DNA from: Neospora caninum Liverpool
Taxonomy: Eukaryota; Apicomplexa; Conoidasida; Eucoccidiorida; Sarcocystidae
DNA: 64,000 nucleotides
NCBI RefSeq assembly: GCF_000208865.1
Contig: NC_018396.1
Span: forward strand, 2,566,630 to 2,630,629
Direction of reading: 5' to 3'
A program made the position numbers and the translations under genes. The notes under the pieces were generated by a model. That model searched no databases, was not told the origin of the DNA, and was given only the letters and a program-made list of their open reading frames with translations. Shown here in pieces: positions 59,230-64,000 of this stretch; position 1 is the stretch's first letter; each line of letters starts with the position of its first letter.

Positions 59230-62092
59230 GGCAGCGACGACGAGACGCAGCCCAAGACAAAACGAGAAAAGGAAAAAGGAGCTGAGGAAAGGAGAGGACA
59301 AAGGAGAGAAAAAGCCCACGGGATACAGACAAGATGCTCGTGAGAGAAGCAGAGAGAACAAGAAAAGGCGACAGGAGGGGGTGGGGGGAAAAGATGAGAG
59401 ATGGAGAGGCCACAGAAAGCGGAAAGGCGGCGACGGCGGTAAACGGCGAAAACAGACGGGACGGAGAAAGCGGACACGAGGGCAGGAGCGGACACTGTGG
59501 GAGCAGTGCCCGAAATGCGAAGACAAATGCGAACAGCGAACTAAAACAGAGAAGGGAGGAAGAAGACGGGAACGAGGAGACAAGGGAGGCGTGTGGACAG
59601 GGAGGATCGGCGACCTGACAGCCAAATTTCCCTAACAGGTGACAGAAGATAGCTCTGGATAGAACAGAAAACCCAGTTAGATCGCCACAAAAAATGCATT
59701 ACACTTGACATGGAAAAGAGCTAGCAGCGACGACACGAGACTCGGACTACGCTCAGGAAATCTTTTTCTTCATCAAAAAGTTTTGTAGACAATCTCGCGA
59801 TGCGTCGCCGTCCACGAAAGAAATGAAACACTTGCGCACCCTCACTTCGGCGGACGAGATTTCCTCGTTTGCCGACAAAAACGAGAAATCCCTTGACTGG
59901 ATTAGCGAAAATCAAGGATTCCGTTCCCTTGGGTTTCAACTGCTTCTACATCTGGATAGCAGAACTTGGATAGCCAGCGATACATACATGCATGCGCATC
60001 TCCACGAGTAGGCCTCTGGTGTCAATAGATAGGCGGATATCTTACGTAATGCGGTTAAGAGAATGTACGTCACTCACAGGGAACGACACGGAATGGAATG
60101 TCTTTAGAGAGAAAGAGAACAATGACCGCGAAGGTGGAGAAAACTTCCGGTGCCGTAGTCCTCCTGGGACGGCGCTTTTGATCCGGGGGCAGACAGGGTT
60201 CCTCAGATGCGTTTCTCGCTGTACAGAGACAAACGTGTGCAGGTACGCCAGCATCGATCGAGCTCGATGCAGATACTTGCATTTATGCACACGTATTTAC
60301 AGGGCAGGAGAAGGGCTTATCTATCGGCCATGGTATTTTTTAGCACCCCTTCGTTTCCGCCAACACTTGTTTTCGCTGAAAGAAGGCCGCGTGTGTCGTT
60401 GGATGCGACACGGGCAAGACGCCGAACCGTAGAGAAGAGATAAGAGAAGAGACTGAAAGCAAGATGTACAGAGAAACCTCGCTGTTAGAAAACGGGGCCA
60501 AGACTCCCTGCGTATTTCTCAGGAATCCAGGGAAAATGGTCGGCCCAGGGAGGCTCTCTGTCTTGAATGGTTGCAGAGGCGCGGACGAAGAGCCGGGCAA
60601 GTTGGGAAAGTGGCGAAGAATGAAGACAGAACGAGAGAATAGACGTTCCCTGGTCGCCGGAAATAAATCCACACACATGCGTTTCTGCATCCTTTTCGGA
60701 TTCGATCCCCTGAAGCGCGAATCTTGCTCGTCCCTCATAACGCCAGAGGATCGAGCAACCCTCCGGTGGTGTGTGAGGTGGACGCGTTAAAGGCCCGCGA
60801 CAGCAGCTAGCGCTCGGTCTGGTGTGTCCTCTACCAGTACCGAAACGTTCAAAGAAATCCTTCAGCTCAAAGGCCTTGTGTCTGGTGCGTTTTTCAGTCT
60901 CTTTCATGCAAAAACCGCGACGGAAAAATCCCACACACCCGCCGACTTCCCAATGTCGGGTGTACGTCCCCCCCGCGCCACGACAGAGAAAGGTCACGAA
61001 GTGAGGCTGAACATTTCTGGGACGCAGACAGGAGGAGACTGCTCTGCTGTCCTGAGCATAAGGGATGGAGAAATGCAAAGGGTACAGGCCTGGCTTCGCA
61101 GCGGAAAGCAGCGAGCGACACGCGAAGCGGAACAAATAGCCGATATTAAGAGAACATCTCTGAGCCCATTTTGTTTCGCTGTGCAGCGGGCTGCCCAAGG
61201 CAGAGCACTGGATTTGGTACCCAGGGAATGGTGCTCCCATTAATAACAATCATAATATAAGTCACCAGGCATGCAATACCAATCAGATAACAACTGAAGC
61301 TAGACTCCCTGTTACACTTTACAAAATGGGATTTCTAGGTTTATACGAACTGCCTGTTTCTGGGGAGTATGGGGCGTATGTGTGCAGCATCAGGGTGCGC
61401 GGCACTTGGAACGGAGTTTACAATATGCTCTACGACTTCACGTTTATCCATTTCGTCGTCGCAAGCTTTTCAAGTCCAACATAAATATTGAGTTTTTAGA
61501 GAATATGTGTTTTCTATCTCCAGTCTAGTTTATATTCCCTGTGGTGCCCACTTTTCAGTGGCTGCAGAAGTCCCCGTTAGAATGCAACAGCCCTGTGATT
61601 CATGCCTCTTGTACGCTCGACAAATGTACGACATCTCCCCTCCGACACGTGTCTTCTTAAAGCCGTTAGGTCGTCGAGATGTACGGTGCCGTCTACGTGT
61701 TGCTTTCGTCGACGCGCTACCCCCGCATCTCTTCAACGTCGTAGGACGGAATACTGCAAAGCCTTTTATGCTTTTCCTCCGTGTCGTTATTCGAGGCATA
61801 CAGTCTCGACGTCAGAGAGTCAACGGAGAGTTCATGTCTCATGCCCGTAGTGCAAAAAGATAAAACGTCTGCATAAGTTTGATGGTTTTGCTGTTCAGAG
61901 TACCGGAGATTCAGAACCGCATGATACTGACAGGCGCGCACGCTTGTCACGCCTCCACAGTCGCGTCAGAAATGAAGACCGCCTCAGAGCTTTGTCTGAC
62001 GGTTGTCAACTAGTGGCGAATTGCCGTAAGTGCGAACTCCCCGAAATTAGTGTGGCCACACAACCTCGCAGGAATCTGATGTGCACGCAGGT
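59230..62092. other. Flank between the ERD2-like and SRS genes
   Basis: Upstream region of the ERD2-like gene, and 3' flank of the SRS gene from about 61.3 kb. It contains the second copy of a dispersed repeat (61191-61256). A 254-codon minus-strand frame (60485-61249) starts inside that repeat and has no recognisable domain, so I do not call it. Confidence 0.5.
61191..61256 (-). repeat. Dispersed repeat, copy 2
   Basis: Inverted relative to the copy at 29547-29611. Read on the minus strand it shares gggagcac, ttccctgggta, tccag and gctctgcc with copy 1, in the same order and spacing apart from a 3-bp indel. Confidence 0.7.
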
Positions 62093-63288
62093 TCACGAAC
62101 GCGCTTCAAAGGAACCTGCGAGCAGCCCTACCAAGGCGGCTGCCCCTGCAATTGTTGCAGCCATCTGACCCAATGGCGAAACAGGGCTTCCTGACCTCAC
62201 AATCACATTGCAACTCAAGGTGGTACGAGCTGTTTCTGATTCTCTCTTTCCTCCACCTTTCAGCGCAGGTTTGGTTGCTTCAGAATTTGCCTCCTTGTAG
62301 ACACAACCCACACGAAATCGCTGCTCTGACTCCGGGAAGTCCGTCTGCGGGATGGTCAGCGTGGCCGAATTACTATCCGCTCCCTTTGACCACCAGCTGG
62401 TCGAGAACATAGGAAGGATGCCCTCAAACTTCTTCTCTTCGCAGCTGTCCACTTCTCCCTCAGGATCGCAGTACTGGGTTGCATAGGATTCAGGATTGAG
62501 GGATCCCTCGGAACCACACTGAATAGTGAGGGTGTTCTTCTCTGTTGTCATCTCAACCTTCAGCGGCTCAGGGTTGCTGTCCTTGCCGTAGGCGCAGATG
62601 ACGACGTTATTGTCCGTAACAGACGAAGGTCTCGCTTTGACATTCACGTCGACTTTGCACTCTGCCGATGGCAACAGCGAAACCTTTCGATCATTGTTTT
62701 TGTCACATCCTACGAAGAATGCCTTGTCGCTAAATGGAAGGTCTGTCTCCTGTAGCTCCAAGGTCCTCTCCTTACCGTTGGTTTGTTTCTCCTCAGTTGC
62801 CTGGGAAGTGTTCTTCCACTCGATACTGCGGTTGGACCCCAGGAGTGATTCCAGGGTGATCTGCTTGCCGTTCCCTGTACCCTGCGTATCAGTTTTGCAG
62901 CTTTTTACTGAGGGCTCCTGAACAGTCGCGGAACAGACCTTCGTCATCTCTTGGGGAATTGCAACGTAGTCTGTACCTGAACACTTCAACGTAACGGTCA
63001 AATTGTCTTTCGACAGTGTCAAAGCTGTAACCTTTTCGGCACTGCCTCTTCCTCCACCAGTTGCCGACAAGGTACATGTGGCGATCTGTCCGTTGAATTC
63101 TGGTCCTGTCTGAGTAGCCCCGCCCAGATCTCTTTGGAGATTTCGCTGCAGAGTTCCTTCCCGAAATAATCTGCCGCAACTTTCCCGCCAGAGAGCAATA
63201 AAACTCCACCCATGCACACCGCCATCAGCTTGCGGGCCCTCGACTTCAACCCTCCGCGCCGCTGCTCCATTCTCACAGACTTCGCCAT
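62093..63288 (-). CDS. SRS (SAG1-related sequence) surface antigen with two SAG domains; frame break after the signal region
   Basis: SRS proteins are GPI-anchored surface adhesins of tissue-cyst-forming coccidia (family knowledge). The ATG at 63288 opens the usual SRS leader (MAKSVRMEQRRGGLKSRARK, then a hydrophobic VCMGGVLLLSGG). The two SAG domains are in another frame, readable from about 63.1 kb to the stop at 62093. Domain 1 has six cysteines (ATCTLS, LKCSG, KVCSAT, KSCKTD, VGCDK, AECKV). Domain 2 has six more (VICAYG, IQCGS, QYCDP, DSCEE, VGCVY, LSCNV). A short hydrophobic C-terminus (AATIAGAAALVGLLAG) fits a GPI-anchor signal. The two frames differ by one base somewhere in about 63105-63190, and no intron-sized gap is available there. 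So this is either a pseudogene by a one-base loss (or two-base gain) or a sequencing error. Everything else looks intact. Confidence 0.85.
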
Positions 63289-64000
63289 TGTGGAGAACCT
63301 CATGCAACTTGATGAGTCTTTCAAATTGAGAGCCAGCAGGAGAAGCTCATAAAGCAGTTTTGAAACAAATATTTTCATAAGTCCCCACTTTTTATAGGGT
63401 ATCTGTCGCATGCCAAAGTCTGACGCTTCCCTCTCAGCACAGCTCGCCGTCTGCAAAAACACCCGGGGCTAGTCGATTGGCGGTGCGGACGCGTGCCCGG
63501 ATGAATACCCCCCTGGGCGTCCCGCCACAGAGCGTTTTAGAGTCGAGAGTGCACACAGTTTCTGCTGCTACCAGGGATGGAAGACTGGAAAGCATGCAGA
63601 ACGGTTATGGCTAACGTCTCTTTTCAACTCATTTACTTGTCGACAATTCCGTAAAAGTCTGTGGGGTGAGGAGGAGAGGTTTCGTGATGTGAATTCTCGA
63701 CCAGGTATCGAGGGGTGTTTCATCTGCCTTTTTCATACTGCTTTTGCCCATGATTAAAAAACGGGTTGGAATTGACAGTGTCTTACGAAACCAAGTCCCT
63801 GAACGCTGTTGTGAAGACGACTTCTTCCCCTTAGGCGTAGTATGAAAGGAGTGCTGAGAATCATTTGACACGTTCTGTTGTTGACAGAGAAACAAATCAT
63901 CTGCCTTGGCCTCCCTGGAAATGTGGAAGTATGTGACCACTGAAACACTCCAAACTTCATGACGCTTAAGCGCCTGCCTACATGGTGTGCTAAGAAAAGT
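63289..64000. other. SRS 5' flank to window end
   Basis: Probable promoter and leader of the SRS gene. Open frames are short and unrecognised. SRS genes often occur in clusters, but no second copy begins within the window. Confidence 0.5.

Noticed and set aside
60485..61249. 254-codon minus-strand frame
   Set aside because: It begins inside a dispersed repeat and has no recognisable domain; the similarity of its first residues to 29.5 kb is explained by the repeat.
61191..61256. tRNA gene
   Set aside because: A D-arm-like and anticodon-arm-like pattern can be drawn, but the T-arm and a matching acceptor stem are missing, so no functional tRNA is supported.
63105..63288. An intron joining the SRS leader to the SAG domains
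   Set aside because: There is too little sequence between the two, and no GT-AG pair there preserves the leader's hydrophobic core and restores the frame convincingly.

Overview
The window looks like nuclear DNA from a tissue-cyst-forming coccidian: Toxoplasma gondii or a close relative (Hammondia, Neospora). Four things point there. An SRS-family surface antigen, a family restricted to these parasites, lies at the right end. A cyclic-nucleotide phosphodiesterase has the apicomplexan six-membrane-pass layout. Genes carry many introns with GTAAG/GTGAG donors and pyrimidine-tract acceptors. Fragments of a coccidian-type mitochondrial genome (cob, cox1) sit inside nuclear DNA. I cannot decide the species from the sequence alone.

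Left part (1-13.7 kb): the 5' half of an exosome RRP4 gene runs off the left edge on the minus strand. After an 8.2-kb gap with only weak candidate exons comes an intronless poly(A)-binding protein gene on the plus strand. From about 13.7 to 21 kb the sequence becomes visibly more AT-rich and gene-poor. It holds two pieces of mitochondrial cob in permuted order and a minisatellite of eight 42-bp units.

Middle (22.9-44 kb): a phosphodiesterase gene on the plus strand can be followed through 19 phase-compatible exons (1303 codons). Several of its introns hold AT or TATC microsatellites. It converges on a minus-strand gene for a NUDIX-like protein, which is divergent from a small plus-strand gene for a possible dimeric alpha/beta-barrel protein.

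Right part (46.8-64 kb): three genes lie on the minus strand. They are a very large, low-complexity, proline- and serine-rich protein of unknown function, a divergent KDEL-receptor (ERD2) family membrane protein, and a two-domain SRS surface antigen. In the SRS gene the signal-peptide frame and the domain frame do not agree. A cox1 fragment abutting a perfect 11-bp inverted repeat lies between the large gene and the ERD2-like gene.

The genes do not form one pathway. They cover RNA decay and translation (RRP4, PABP), cyclic-nucleotide signalling (PDE), secretory-pathway membrane function (ERD2-like) and the cell surface (SRS). Exon boundaries were read by eye from splice signals and phase. No transcript data were available.
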